Assembly: GCA_945643635.1 (NCBI GenBank)
Contig: CALZFC010000018.1
Location: 4,983,501 to 5,047,500 of the forward strand
DNA: 64,000 bases
Direction of reading: 5' to 3'
Source: Allodiplogaster sudhausi
Lineage: Eukaryota > Nematoda > Chromadorea > Rhabditida > Diplogasteridae
The notes under the pieces: model-generated
Databases searched by the model: none
Told to the model about the DNA's origin: nothing
Seen by the model: only the letters and a program-made list of their open reading frames with translations
In this document: one piece after another, positions 28,651 through 46,319 of the stretch
Position numbering within the stretch: position 1 is the first letter of the stretch
How the letters are laid out: each line of letters opens with the position of its first letter
Position numbers and translations under genes: made by a program

Positions 28651-29963
28651 TCTATTTTAATTTGATGTGCAATTTCGCTGAAATAAAAAAAGTAAAACGT
28701 TTCCTCAGTGTTGATTGAATCGTCTTCCACTCGTGGCATCGATAGTTCCGATGGATGCATTTCCATCCGGGTTCCTGTAGAAAGCGAGCTACAAAGTTTA
28801 TTGAACAATCATATTTCTGAAACAAATCGGAGAGATCCATTAAATGAGAATGGAAACGTGATAACGACGAACAAAGCATCATATATATAACTTGCTGCAA
28901 GAACATTTCGTTGCTCAAGATTCGTTTGCATTTTCTCCATGCAAGATTCTCGTTCCGAAGGGTGGTGATCATGACTCATCAGTCAAATGTCTTCGCGAAC
29001 GAGTGTTGTTATGCTGAAACTCTTTTTTTCTTGATTTGTTTCTTTTCTGTCAACAAAGATGTTGCAAAAAAGTAATATTTGCAACTTTTTGTTTCTCCTA
29101 ATAAGGCAACGATCGGGCGTATGTTGTAAAAAAAATTTCCCTGTTAGAATGACATCAAAATTTTTTATCTTAATTTTTAATTGGTACAACATTAATTTAT
29201 AAACGCTCATACTAAATATATATCTACATATTTAACAATAGCAAAGTATAATAAATTCAATACGCGCCCAATGAGTGATGGCAAACCAGTGCTTCAAGGT
29301 GAATTTAGCATGAACACGTTTGAATTTCGAGACGAATTTATGTATGATTATTTTTCTAAAGTTAGATGACATCGGTTAAGCTATAACGAAGCTAACGAAC
29401 AATATGTACAGAAAGAAACAACACAGAAATATTCTCATTAAATCGTTCAGAGAAGAATTCGATTTCCAACCTTGTTTTTTCCTTCAAAATAAAGGAAGTA
29501 AATTCTAAACCCCTCTGATCGTTTGGGAAGTATCAAAGTATGCAGACTACTTTGTAGCAGAATGGTTACCCGTCAGAAGAAAAATGCTTGGAGGAATCTT
29601 TCTCAATTGTAATCAATGGGCAATACTATCATACATATTGAAATGTCACCGGAGAAGGATGCGTCTCCCAGAGAAAATCAATCAATTGGCTTCATCTTCC
29701 ACAGAAATGTGACGCATGCACACAAAATAAAGTCATTCTTTTAGAATTTGTATAAGTTAGCGTTATCATTCGATTTCTACCCGAACATTTCATTCTCGCT
29801 ATTCCTCTTATATTCTTATGTTAGTCTGCATGCGCTATGTAGAAGATGTGAAAGGCGAGAGAGAGAGAGAGAGAGAGAGAGATGAAGGTAATAAAGAGAG
29901 AAAGAAGAAAAGAGCGAGAGTGCGAAGGAAGTGAAAAGACAGGGAGAATGAGAAACAGAGAGA

Positions 29964-30004
<41 letters not shown>

Positions 30005-30047
30005 GAGAGGAGGAGCAAGACTAAGAAAGAAAAGTAAATAATTCTTC

Positions 30048-34920
<4,873 letters not shown>

Positions 34921-35186
34921 GAGACCTGCGCGAACTTGTCCGGAGCTGCTCAGGCGGAATTAGCAGCCGGTACTGGTCCGACCCTCGTCCTCTTTCTCTA
35001 TTTCTCTGCTTCTCTTGCTCCGTAGCTATCTCTCTTTCTTTCTGCCTGCAATTGACACATTCTTCAACATACCTATATCCTCTATATGTCTCTTTTCCTA
35101 TTCAATTTCCTCTGTGTTGCCCGTTCAGCTTCGACAACAATTACAGGAGAGGTTTAGAAAAAAAAGAAAAAAAAATAGGTCGCGAA

Positions 35187-35405
35187 ATGGCGATTTCCAA
35201 TGAGAAACATGAAAACGATGGGAAGAAAATCACAGGCGCGGCTAATTTGATTTGCAAACATTCGAGGGACAAAATGCGTGTGGAGAGCATTTGCAGCGTG
35301 TTTGGGGCCAAAGAAATTGTTCATAATCTCCTCATGATGTCTAAAATGGGAGTATATTTAATAAACAATTATGTGACCGGGTGCCTTTTTCTGCGCGAAG
35401 AGTAA
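35187..35405 (+). CDS. Small hypothetical ORF, unit B
   Basis: Copy of 22642-22860 with one substitution (T35386) that changes Pro to Leu near the C-terminus (GCLFLREE). Equally weak evidence for being a gene. Confidence 0.2.
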   Translation: MAISNEKHENDGKKITGAANLICKHSRDKMRVESICSVFGAKEIVHNLLMMSKMGVYLINNYVTGCLFLREE

Positions 35406-36369
35406 TAATGGAAGAACTATGAGTCATGGATCGTCCGATGCATTCCTAGGTTGTAGTTGTGAGTTGTAATAATCATTTCAATCCGGTTCAAACGAGGTCG
35501 ACAAGCTGTCAGAGCGAGTTGTACAAGCATATTGTCAAGGCTGAGAGGTGTATTCGTCGAGCGTCACTTGGAGAACAATGGATTTGTGAGAGAGAGAGAG
35601 ACGGAGAGAAAGAGAGAGAGAGAGAGCGAAAGAGAGAGAGAGAGAGCGAAAGAGAGAGAGTGAGAGAGAGAGGGAAAGAAAGAGAGAGAGTGAATATTAA
35701 AAGGTGGGAGGACGAGAATGAAAAAAAGGAAGAACGAGAACGATTGATGAGCAGTGTAAGATGAATGAAAAGGTGATCAAAAACAAATGGAAAAGCATGA
35801 GCAACGGTTATGAGAGAAGAAGCTGAAATGGTTTGAAAGTATTTAATTGTGTACCTGTTTATCAACCATAAAATACTGGGACCGCAAAGGCGAAACTTTG
35901 CATACATACGACTCGTTTTGCGAGAAAATCAAAAAGAATCAAACTGCCCGGGGACCCAGTCATTTTGATACTCTCGCGAATCGCGTCATACATAGAAGAG
36001 TTGAAAGTGTTAAAGTTGGAATGAAAAAAACATGTCAAACTAGAAACGAATGTATGACATCTGTTGTTTTCTCTACTTTTTGTTTGAATTGAAGAAATGA
36101 GCATAAAAAGATATGTATGTAACAGTTGATATGCATATGAACGACGCAGGATCTCGGCGATTAAGATCCAGTTGAAAGCGTCTGGTTAAGAGAGAATCAA
36201 AGAATGTGTATAGACTCAAACGGAGACATCACATGAGGTTAGAATGAATTTGTAGACGCAAGCAAATTAGACGCATAAAGTCTGCAAGTTGGAATAAAAA
36301 GACGGATTAAGATTTCAAGCATGAAATGAATGCACTTATTATTGTGGCAAAGGGAGAATATCGCCTAGT

Positions 36370-36406
<37 letters not shown>

Positions 36407-36577
36407 GAGAGGGAGAGAGAGAGAGAAAGGAAGTGAGTGAGAGAGAGAGAGGGAGAGGGAGAGAGAGAGAAAGGAAGTGAGTGAGAGAGAGAGAACAATT
36501 ATCGCATACTCTGTAGGAGGGTTTTCATAGGAACAGGCTAAAGTGTGCATACAAAATATTCTGAATTATTTGCGCAG

Positions 36578-36782
36578 ATAAAGAGTCTGAAGATGATATT
36601 TGCCTGAAATCTTTTGAAAAGAAGCAGATTTATATCTCGACTCGTACATTTATCATTGTTAATCCAGCGCATGACCGGATGGCGAAGGGTGCAATGCGGG
36701 TACAAGTGCTACAAATGTATGGGAAAAGCCTTATGGTAAGTAAGGACATTGGAGCAGAACCTCGCGGGATGCCAACTACAAG
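36578..36782 (+). other. Candidate internal exon, unknown function, unit B
   Basis: Duplicate of 24033-24237 with the same acceptor, donors and open frame. Confidence 0.3.
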
Positions 36783-38230
36783 GTAAGAGGAGGTTGACTA
36801 TTTTTTTTGTTCCCTTGAGACTTTCTGGATGAGTGAAAGCTTGGCTCAATGTGAAGAAAAAGCGAAAGTGCGGATAGGTTGGGTGCCAAAGAGGGAGAGA
36901 GAGAGAGAAGAGAGCTACAAAGATAGAGAGAGAGATAGAGAGAGAGATAGAAAGAGATCTGAAGAGAGGGAGACAGACAGATACAGAGAGAAAAGGAAGA
37001 GTTCTTGCGACAAAATAGCCTTAGAGACTTGAAAGGCTGGAACGATTGGGTGAAGAAAAAGGGATATATGGAAAGAATGAAAGAGATGAAGAAGAGAGAG
37101 AAAGAAGGATAACAAGAGAGAAAGAGAGAAAGAGAGGTAGGAAGATAGAGAGAGGAATGAGGAGTGGGATAGAAGGAAGGAAAGAAAGAACTGTTGATGA
37201 AGAAGACGCAAGCTCAAACCGGGCGCGATAGATTAGAAGAGGCGCGCACTTCAATCCTGCTCTGGCTCTCGTTCTCTCTCTTTCTCTCTCTAGCTCTCTC
37301 TTTCTCTCACTCTTTTTCTCTCTCCTTTAGTATCTCTCTCTTTCTCTATTTCTCTCTCAATATCTGTCTCTTTCTCTATCTCTCGCACCCTCTCTAACTT
37401 TCTCATTCTCGCCATTCCAGATCATCCCTTGAAAACGTAGGAAAGTGGCAGAAGAAAGGCGTCAAATAACACGGATCTTCTAAATATTTATTTATTTCGT
37501 TATTTACATTAAAATGAACATGATAGATGATCTATTGATGACACAACGAGAGCGAAACAATATCGCATTTCATCCATAAGAACTACTTATATTCTTGAAA
37601 GATGCGAGAGATCTACTTACTATAAAGTCGATAGTAAATAGTATTATGTCCATTGCTTCAAAAAGAGCTGAATCGTTGCCCAATAATAGGCAATTTAGAA
37701 TTAGTCATCTCCAGTGCTGCTCAAACATTGTTGCTAGTCTAAAAGTTCATTCGCCTAGGCACATCCTTTTAAACGGTTGCCGATAGTTACTCTCTTTCTC
37801 TCACTCCCTCTCTCTCTCTCTCTGCCATTCTCTTATTTTTTTTAAAGGTTTTTTCTCTCTTTCACTCCCTCTTCGACTCTCTCTTACCCTCTTTATCTAC
37901 CTGTTTCTCTCTCTCTCTCTCTTTCTCTTCTTCTCTCATTTTTCACTTCTTACCAATTCTCCTTACACACCGAATGTACTCACCATAAGAATTCAGCGAC
38001 ATCCACTTCGGCACTAAAGATGGGAAGAGAAAGAGAGAAGAGAAAAACCTCATTGTCAGTAACAAAGACATCACAACTGCAAAGGTACGCACCCAAAATG
38101 ATCCGCACACTCAACATCAAATATGCCATCAAAAACGAATTTAAAGGTGGAGATCACAAAACGATATAATCCTCCCCGGTGCATAAGAGCCAATGTGTCA
38201 TCTGCTGGTTTTGGAAGAGAGAGAGAGAGA

Positions 38231-38278
<48 letters not shown>

Positions 38279-38831
38279 CCGAGAGAGAGAGAGGGAGACA
38301 GAGCGAGAGTGATAGTTTCAAGGGATCCACGCACAGAGAGAACGAGAGTGAGAGAGAGAGAACGAGAGTGAGAGAGAGAGAACGAGAGTGAGAGAGAGAG
38401 AAGAGAAAGCGGGAAACAGAACGAATCGTGTGGGTGGAAGGAAAAGGGATTAGGAGGTGGTTTGGCAACGTGGAGCTAAACAGTAAGAGCAGCAGATGTG
38501 CCAAAAGGGAGTGAAGAGCTGGGAGATGCAGCGAATTGAAAAGGGATGAAGGAGGGAAGAGGAATAGAGAGTGAATAGAGAGTGAAAAAAAACAGTGAGA
38601 GAGAAATTCAGAGAAGAGTGAAGAGAGAGTGGATAAAGTCAGGAGAGAAGGAAGAAGGTGTAAGAAAGAGAGGGAGATAGAGAGAGAGGAGAGTTTGGAA
38701 AAAGAAAGAAAGAGTTGGAAAAGATATACATATATAAAGAAAAAGAGAGAGAGAAAAAGAGAGAACGAGAGAGAGAGAGAAAGAGTGATGTAAAGATGGA
38801 GAGAGTGGAGAGAAAGAGAGAGAGGGTATGC

Positions 38832-39658
38832 TACAAAAATCAAAAGAGCTTCTTGTCTCATTCCACATTAACCCCACCGGTGTTTTCTTTGCGCGGCATA
38901 CCTCTCCCAACTGTGTCTTCTTTTAAGGACCTTGGTATTACATATGATAGCGAACTATCATTTAGGGAGCACATTTTGACCATTGTTAGAAAAGCGTCCG
39001 CACGATGCGCATATATTCTTCGCTCTTTCCGATCTCGCAACCCCTCTATTTTGACCCGCCTATATAACATTTATGTATTGCCCATACTTGATTCACTATC
39101 CGAAGTTTGGAACCCTTCTGCTGTTCAATATGTCAATATGGTTGAGAGAGTCCAAAGAAGTTTCACCCGATCCATCTTTAAAAGATCTGGCCGTTCTATG
39201 TCATATGATCAACGCTTACAGACCCTCGGAGTACCCTCGCTCGAGCAACGCAGACTTGTTACCGATTTAGTTACAACTTTCAAAATTATGCGAAATCTTA
39301 CCCCAATTGAACCCACTCATTTCTTCCAATTCCCAACTGGATACTCTTCCAATCTCCGTGGTCACTCTCTTAGGCTTTCATTTCCATCTCTTCGATCACT
39401 CCGCTATCGTCGCTCATGCCTATCTTATCGTGTAGTCCGGTTATGGAACTCACTACTTGATCACCATGTCTCAACAAATTCCCTCTCTTCCTTCCGTACC
39501 TATTGCTTGAATGTTACATCATGACTACATTCCCCTTTCTTTGCTTTTTCTTTTTTTTCTTGTTTGTTTTCCTTTTGCTTGACCCATATTTCATCACTTG
39601 TATGACTATATGTTATCACATTAAACCCATGCTGGGCAAAGCGATAAAGAATATATAA
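38832..39658 (+). mobile_element. 5'-truncated non-LTR retrotransposon, unit B
   Basis: Duplicate of the Jockey/CR1-type fragment at 26287-27113, including its frame end at 39522-39524 and the T-rich 3' UTR. It arose by the segmental duplication, not by a second insertion, because the flanks match as well. Confidence 0.8.
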
Positions 39659-40052
39659 CCGTGACACGCACAACTGAGGAGAAGAAAGGAAAGACTCTAA
39701 AGGAAGGAGCCGATAAAGAGGAAGATGTTAGGGAGGAGATAAACTTGGAATCGCAAAGAACTGCACACTATATCCATATGCATGTAGGTATGTACATATG
39801 TAGTTGTTAGTTACATATAGAGTACATGGGTGATAATGAAAGTATGTATGCAAGTAGATGGTGGTTATCAGACTACTCGATAATGCTGACCACTGTGCAA
39901 TCTCATCCAGGGCTTCGGGAACATAAGACACATGGAGTTCGAGAATGAGCAAAAACAAATTAAACGTACAGGCTCTTAAATTCGACGAATGAATAAAACT
40001 CACTGATAAAAAAGTCGTTTTATGTATATTCTTAAACAATTATATATACATA

Positions 40053-40085
40053 TTATATATTATATATATAATATATATGTATATG

Positions 40086-40134
<49 letters not shown>
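40053..40134. repeat. (TA)n microsatellite, unit B
   Basis: Counterpart of the tract at 27508-27586, 4 bp longer. Confidence 0.95.
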
Positions 40135-40137
<3 letters not shown>

Positions 40138-40337
40138 ATACTATAATTTTTAAAATGTTATCTACTTGCAAACAGTAGCAACAAATTGCGAGAGATAGGC
40201 GTTTTATATGGGCGTGTCCATTCGAAGAGTATTGTGCATGTGAGAATTGAGAGAATCATCGAGTCTGAGAAATCCCGTGTTAGTGAGAGACTGACTGAGA
40301 AAGAGAAAGCGATGAGACAGTGAGAGAGCTTGAGAGT

Positions 40338-40492
40338 TCAAAATAGAATTACAACCACGGAATTCCTGGTGAGAAAGACTTTTTAGATTTTTAACTTCTT
40401 ACAATTAGACTTACATATTCAGCACTTTTCTTTTAATATCTCTCTCTGTCTCTCTCTGTATCTCTCTGTCTCCGTCTCTCTCTCTGTCTCTG

Positions 40493-40528
<36 letters not shown>

Positions 40529-43500
40529 TGTCTCTCTCTCTCTGTCTCCTCTTCTCTGTCTCTCTCGTACTATCATTTTCCAAAACATACTACCTTCTCC
40601 GAATGTGAGACCAAAGCTTTTAGAGTTTCCACATCGTTCTCTGTTCTCTGAAATCAGTTTAATGTCCATTACTTGTCTTACTCATGGTGATACCGAAAGC
40701 CTAATCGAGCTAACCGTTCTTTTTCCGTCATTTGAAATCGCCCACCCCCCCCCTCTGGTTATCTCTCTCGCCCCTCTTCCTTTTAAGCACACTCTCTCGA
40801 TCTCTAATCTAGTCTTATCTTCTGTCTTTCAGTCGCCGCTGCATCTTTTTCCTTTATCTCTCTTTCCTTTTTCCTTTACATCTTTCAATCTTGAATTTCT
40901 CTTTCTCTCTCTCTCACTCATTCTCTCAGTTCCAGTTTCCGCTTTTGTCTCCTCTTTCATCACTCTTTCCTTTTCAACAGAGCAGCGGCTGACAGAGCCT
41001 TTATGTTCGAAAGATGCCTTTGGGCCGTCTGTTGGCCTCCCCCCCACTCCTCCTACTCATATCCGACCGACTCCGTTAAATAGCAAATCTAAAAATATAC
41101 TATACGCTCATTCCGATGCTCTTTGATTGACTTTTAAGTCGCTTTTGCATGTTCTATGAAAATTTCTTGATTAGAGCCGCATCATAACAATCTCATCTTG
41201 CAAGCAAGTCGGTTGCCACGCCCCTTTTTAATAATTAGCCACGCCCACCCGTCCATTTGGCTTGTCGCTAACCGAGCCTGTGCTTGTTGGTTAGCTTCCC
41301 CGATTTATAATGCCGTTTAATATATTATTATTATAGTATATCATGAAAATTTTTAATATGTCCATCCAAAAAGAAAGAAGAATAAAAGTTCTAGCACATT
41401 CTGCACACAATTCTAGCACTTCTTTTATTCTGCATTCGAACGTTTCCGTTCTGAACGCTGTCACGTTTGACGCTTCCCATCAGTATGTCGCCGGACTCTA
41501 AACAATGTACCAATTCATTATTCTATAACGATAATATATTCGGAATATTTTAGATAAGTGCATGCAAGGAGAATGAAAAACAAGAGAATCCTCTGCTGTT
41601 CGTTTCTTCTAGCACATTCTGCACACAATTCTAGCTTATCTTCTATTTAGCATTCTTCTACTAACTAAGCTGCACGTTTGGTCTTTGGTTTTATTTTACC
41701 CTTTTTTTTTATTCCGATCGTTGCCAATGATGACATTATCAGCCACAATATGGTGAAACGGATTTGATTAACAGATTTTAACTCGAATCAGATTCAGTTG
41801 CATTTAAAAAAAATAATGCGTAAGAGGATTTATCGTTGACCGTGATAGACGAGAGAGATTTAGAGTAGTTTTAGAGAGGATTATGTCCTATGGCCGTCTT
41901 TATTAAGTTTTTTTTTTATAAAGCTTATCTTTTAGCTCTAATTTTGAAGCCAAGAAACAGTCGCTATATGCAATGTAAGCGACAAGAATACTACAATGTG
42001 CTCGGCTTTGTGATTTATGGTTAGGTCGATTTTTTTCCCTTATCTGCCCAAAGTGTTGCCAAATTTCCTTCATTTCCTTTTTGCACCAACGGAAGGATTT
42101 TCTTTATGGCAGTTCAAGAAGCAAGATTTCATCATTCATTTCAGTAAGAGATAGATGTGAAACATGCATGTATTTTTTCATATTTATTTCATAAGCATTT
42201 TTAAAAGATTATCAGAGTTACTCTAACTCAAGCAGCTATTCTTGTCGACATGACTAGAAAACAACGGCGGATGCATTGAAGCATTCATGGAAGGAAGAAA
42301 TAAAAATAGCAAATTAGGAAGTAATGATGAGAGAGAAATTAAATGAAGCGTGAGAAAATTAGAGAGAGAAAGGGAGTATTAGAGAGTGAGAGAGCGAGAG
42401 TGAGAGAGTGTTAGAGAGAGGCAGAGAGAGAAAGAGAGAGAGAGAAAGAGAAAGAGAGAGAGATTGAGAGAGAGAGAGAGAGAGAGAGCTAAAGATTTCC
42501 TCTGTCGTGGGAGCGTGTGTGTCCTAGTTGATTTGACTTGTATAAGCTTCTTCCATTTTTGCCCGGCGAAAGAGGAGATGTTCGCGGTCCTTCCTTTTCT
42601 TTTTTTGACTTTCCCTCCCCCGTCCTCAGTTTGCTTTTCTTAGCCATCTTCTGCATTTTCTTCCCACAATAAGAGAGAGTGATGGAGAAAAAGAGAGAGA
42701 GAGAAAGAGAGAGAGAGAGAAAGAGAAAGAGACAGAGAGAAAAAAGGAGAGAGAAAGAAAGAGAAACAGAGATGGCGATGTGACAAAACACACGAATGAT
42801 AGGCAAATGTATCTGAAGGATTCGAAATGGGAAAGGCGTGAAGAGAATGAAGACGAGAGGAGTGAAAATAGTGGATGGAAGTGAGGAATCGGGAGAAAGA
42901 GAGAAAGACAGAGAGAGAGAGAGAAATAGAGAGAGAGAAATAGAGAGAAAGAAATAGAGAGCGGGACTGAGAGATTAACAAAGAGAGAGAAGTAGAAAGA
43001 GAGAAAGAGAGAGAAAGAGAGAGAAAGGGAGAGAAAGAGAGATATGCAAAAAAGACTAGCCGGAATGGAAAGGCTGAGCGATACTAAAATGGTAGACAAA
43101 ACTGGCAAAACAATCTTCCCGAGTCAGTCGCAAACTTTGCGGAGAATGGACAGAGAGAGAGAGAAAGCGAGAGTGAGAGTGAGCAAGGAGAAGAGAGAAC
43201 AAGAGAGAGAGACAGAGAGTGAGATAAAGAGGAGAGAAAGAAAGAGAGAGAGAAAGAGGGAGAGAGATGAGAGGGAGAGAAAGAAGGAGAGAGTGAGAAC
43301 CGTGAGGGCAGGGGAAGTAGCAAATAATTATAGCGATCTTATTGTTAGCAAGTCACAACTTTTGTGATGGAGGAAATTACAATGTTGTTTAATATGGGAC
43401 GTTCGAGGAGACAAACGAAAAGAGACAGACAAATTATAGGGAAGTGTATTTAGACATTTGATAGACAGCAAGAGAGATATAGAGAGAGCAAGAGAGAGGG

Positions 43501-43856
43501 AGAGAGGGTAAGAGAGAGAGAGAGAAAGAGAGAGAGAAAAGAGAGAGAGGGAGGGAGAGGGAGAGGGATAGAAAGGGCTAGAAAGGCTCCGTTGAGTTGG
43601 GGGCAGATGGGGAGAGAGGATCAGGTAAAGGGGAGGGAGGGGGGGGGGGGTACTCTGAACATTTCTTCAAGTTGACTTCCACTTGCTTGTCGCAAGTGAT
43701 GATTGACGAGGAAGAGATTTTCCACCCTATCTTATCTGTCTACTTTCTCGCTCTCTCTCTCTCTATCTCTCTATCTATCTCTCACTCTTCCTCTCTCCTT
43801 CTCTCTCTCTACCTCGCTCTTCCATTTTCTCTCTCTCACTCTTTCTCTCTCTCCAT

Positions 43857-43900
<44 letters not shown>

Positions 43901-44876
43901 TCGACTTTCTCTACCTCCCACTTTCTATATCTTTCTCCTTCCCACTTTCTCTCTCTCTCCCTCTCACTTCTCTCTCTCTCTCTCCTTCTTTTCTCTTCCC
44001 TCTCTCTCTTTGTCTCTCTCTCTCCTTGTATCTCTGCCTCTCTCTGTCTCTCGCTCCCTCTTTCCCTCTCTCTCTCTCTCGCTTCCTCAACTCTTCCCAC
44101 CAAGACTGAGTGCGTCATGCATTTTCTGATTGTTATTTTCGCCGACTGAAAGTCGCGTCTCGGGAAGTGGGTGTCGGCCATTGGCTTTTATGTCAACTTC
44201 CCAGTCAACATTCCACATATTATTTACTCCTTCTTCAGCCCTTTTTCTATATTAATTTTGCATTCTTTAGCAATATTTTACCGAGATTTTATTGTATTTT
44301 ATTATTTATTTCATTTCAACTTGGCTGATCTTTCTCCATAATGACATCCGCGATATGCCGCTTTGTCAAAACAGCTAACAAAAAAAAGACTTTCGAATGC
44401 CCGAGCAGTAATCAATCTATCGCTCTTCTGCTGCTCTCCGTTCGCACGTAACCATGACAACGGACAGTTAGTTACTCATATCTCCATTCTGATTAGTAAG
44501 CTCCGTTCGAATACTCATCTAATGCATTCGTAACATTTCCAAGCAGAGATAAGATGCTCGATATCGCAAAAAAAAAACATTTCGCTGTTAGATTGACAAC
44601 TTTTCTCTTTTTCTCTAATATAGGGATTTTCCATTCACTACCTGAGCTTTGTCCTCTTCTATTAAAGATGTACATTTTGAATACAGACTTATATTCGAGG
44701 AAAATTATGTGTCTCTTATTAAATTCAGTGATTTATGAGATAGAATTTTACATGAGCGCTACAGTATTTTATTAATAAACGAGTGAAAGATGAATTAGTG
44801 CAAAGTCATAAATAATTTCTTGAGCCGTCTCTGTTTTTCTGTCTTGTGCTGTCGTATGCGATTTTTTTAGTACTCA

Positions 44877-44908
<32 letters not shown>

Positions 44909-45079
44909 TCCTCTCTCTCCTCCTCTCTCTCTTTCTCTCTCTCTCTTTCTCTCTCAATGAACTGTGATTCTCTAATTCTGTTTCTCTCTGCTACCCCATC
45001 TAATTGTTAAAACCTTGTTGCCAGATATGAATCAGAATCTGCGAGATTCTTGCTTTCTCTAAGTGATTAGGCGCTAATT

Positions 45080-45119
<40 letters not shown>

Positions 45120-45289
45120 ACATTCTTTCCCTCCATCTTTCTCTCTCTCTTCATCAGCGTGAAAGTTTCAAGCTTCTTCTTCTCCATTCTTTGCAGTACA
45201 TACATACATTTATTTGTATCAAGTTATGCAGAAGTAACCGTGAAAAGCGAAGACAGACAGGGAGAAAGGAGGAAGAGACAGAGAGAACC

Positions 45290-45330
<41 letters not shown>

Positions 45331-45539
45331 GATGAAAATGGACAGTGAGGTAGAGAGAGAAAGTGTAATAAAAAAACTGTTCTCGCATGCCTTGAGTATG
45401 CTCACGAGGATAATAATATGATTGGCAAGTACAAAGGGGATATTCCTGTACCTTTCTTATTTCTTTGGCGCCTTTGTTCATATTCATATACTACATACAG
45501 ATTTAGAATTCTGTTTTTCCTTGCAAGCCATTCTCTCTT

Positions 45540-45584
<45 letters not shown>

Positions 45585-46319
45585 TTCTCTTCTCTCTTTC
45601 TCGCTCTCTCTCTCTCTCACTCTATCACCATTCAGCATCAATGTACTCCTGTTCCTAAAACCATTGAACATTTTCTTCAAGATACTTGCAAAAATAAAAA
45701 TTCTTTATGTCATTCTTATATCCTTCTTCCCTGTAGAATCCCTTTCGTTTTCTGATACTATCACTGATAATGAAAACACATTCTATGGTCAAACAATTCG
45801 AGAGCAGTTTGGAGCGGAAAAGAAAGAGAGGAAAAAGCTTGATGATGAGAAAAGGGAAGAAGTAATCAAGAAAAGTTGTAAGCGCACTCTGTGTTATTTG
45901 TTTCCGCCACGGTGAGATTTGAGGGGGAGAGTCGGTGTGTGAGAGAGAAGGGGGACATCGAGAGAGAGAGAGGTAGAGAGAGAAAGAGAGGGAGAGAGAG
46001 AGATGGGGAGGAGTGAAAGTGAGCAGGAGTTTGTAATGGAACAACTAGTAATCTGAATGCCACACTTTGGCAGTTAGGGGGAACAAAAGAAAGAAGTAAG
46101 GAGGATTAGAGAGAGAGAGAGAGGAAGTGAGAGCGAAATTGGCAATCTATTTTGATATTTTGAATTATGCCACCACTCACCCTTCAAGATATGTAGTAGC
46201 TACTCACTCACTCATTGTGCTAATCAACCTTCCCTGACAGCGGTTGTCTATAGGAAGTCTCTCTCTCGCTCTCGCTGTCTCTCTTTTGAATTCGCACCTT
46301 TTAGCCTGAGTTTCACGAT
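40338..46319. other. Microsatellite-dominated DNA, no supported gene
   Basis: Dense CT or GA tracts (40436-40565, 42360-42490, 42660-43300, 43740-44090, 44875-44956, 45084-45160, 45285-45330, 45537-45625, 45955-46005) separated by AT-rich sequence. All long frames here are Leu-Ser or Arg-Glu repeat translations. Only the 29-bp repeats at 41389 and 41607 stood out. No exon with balanced composition and good splice sites was found. Confidence 0.6.
41389..41635 (+). repeat. Pair of perfect 29-bp direct repeats
   Basis: The word starting TTCTAGCACATTCTGC and ending CAATTCTAGC is present at 41389-41417 and 41607-41635, 189 bp apart. The motif TTCTAGC also occurs at both ends of each repeat. Confidence 0.9.
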
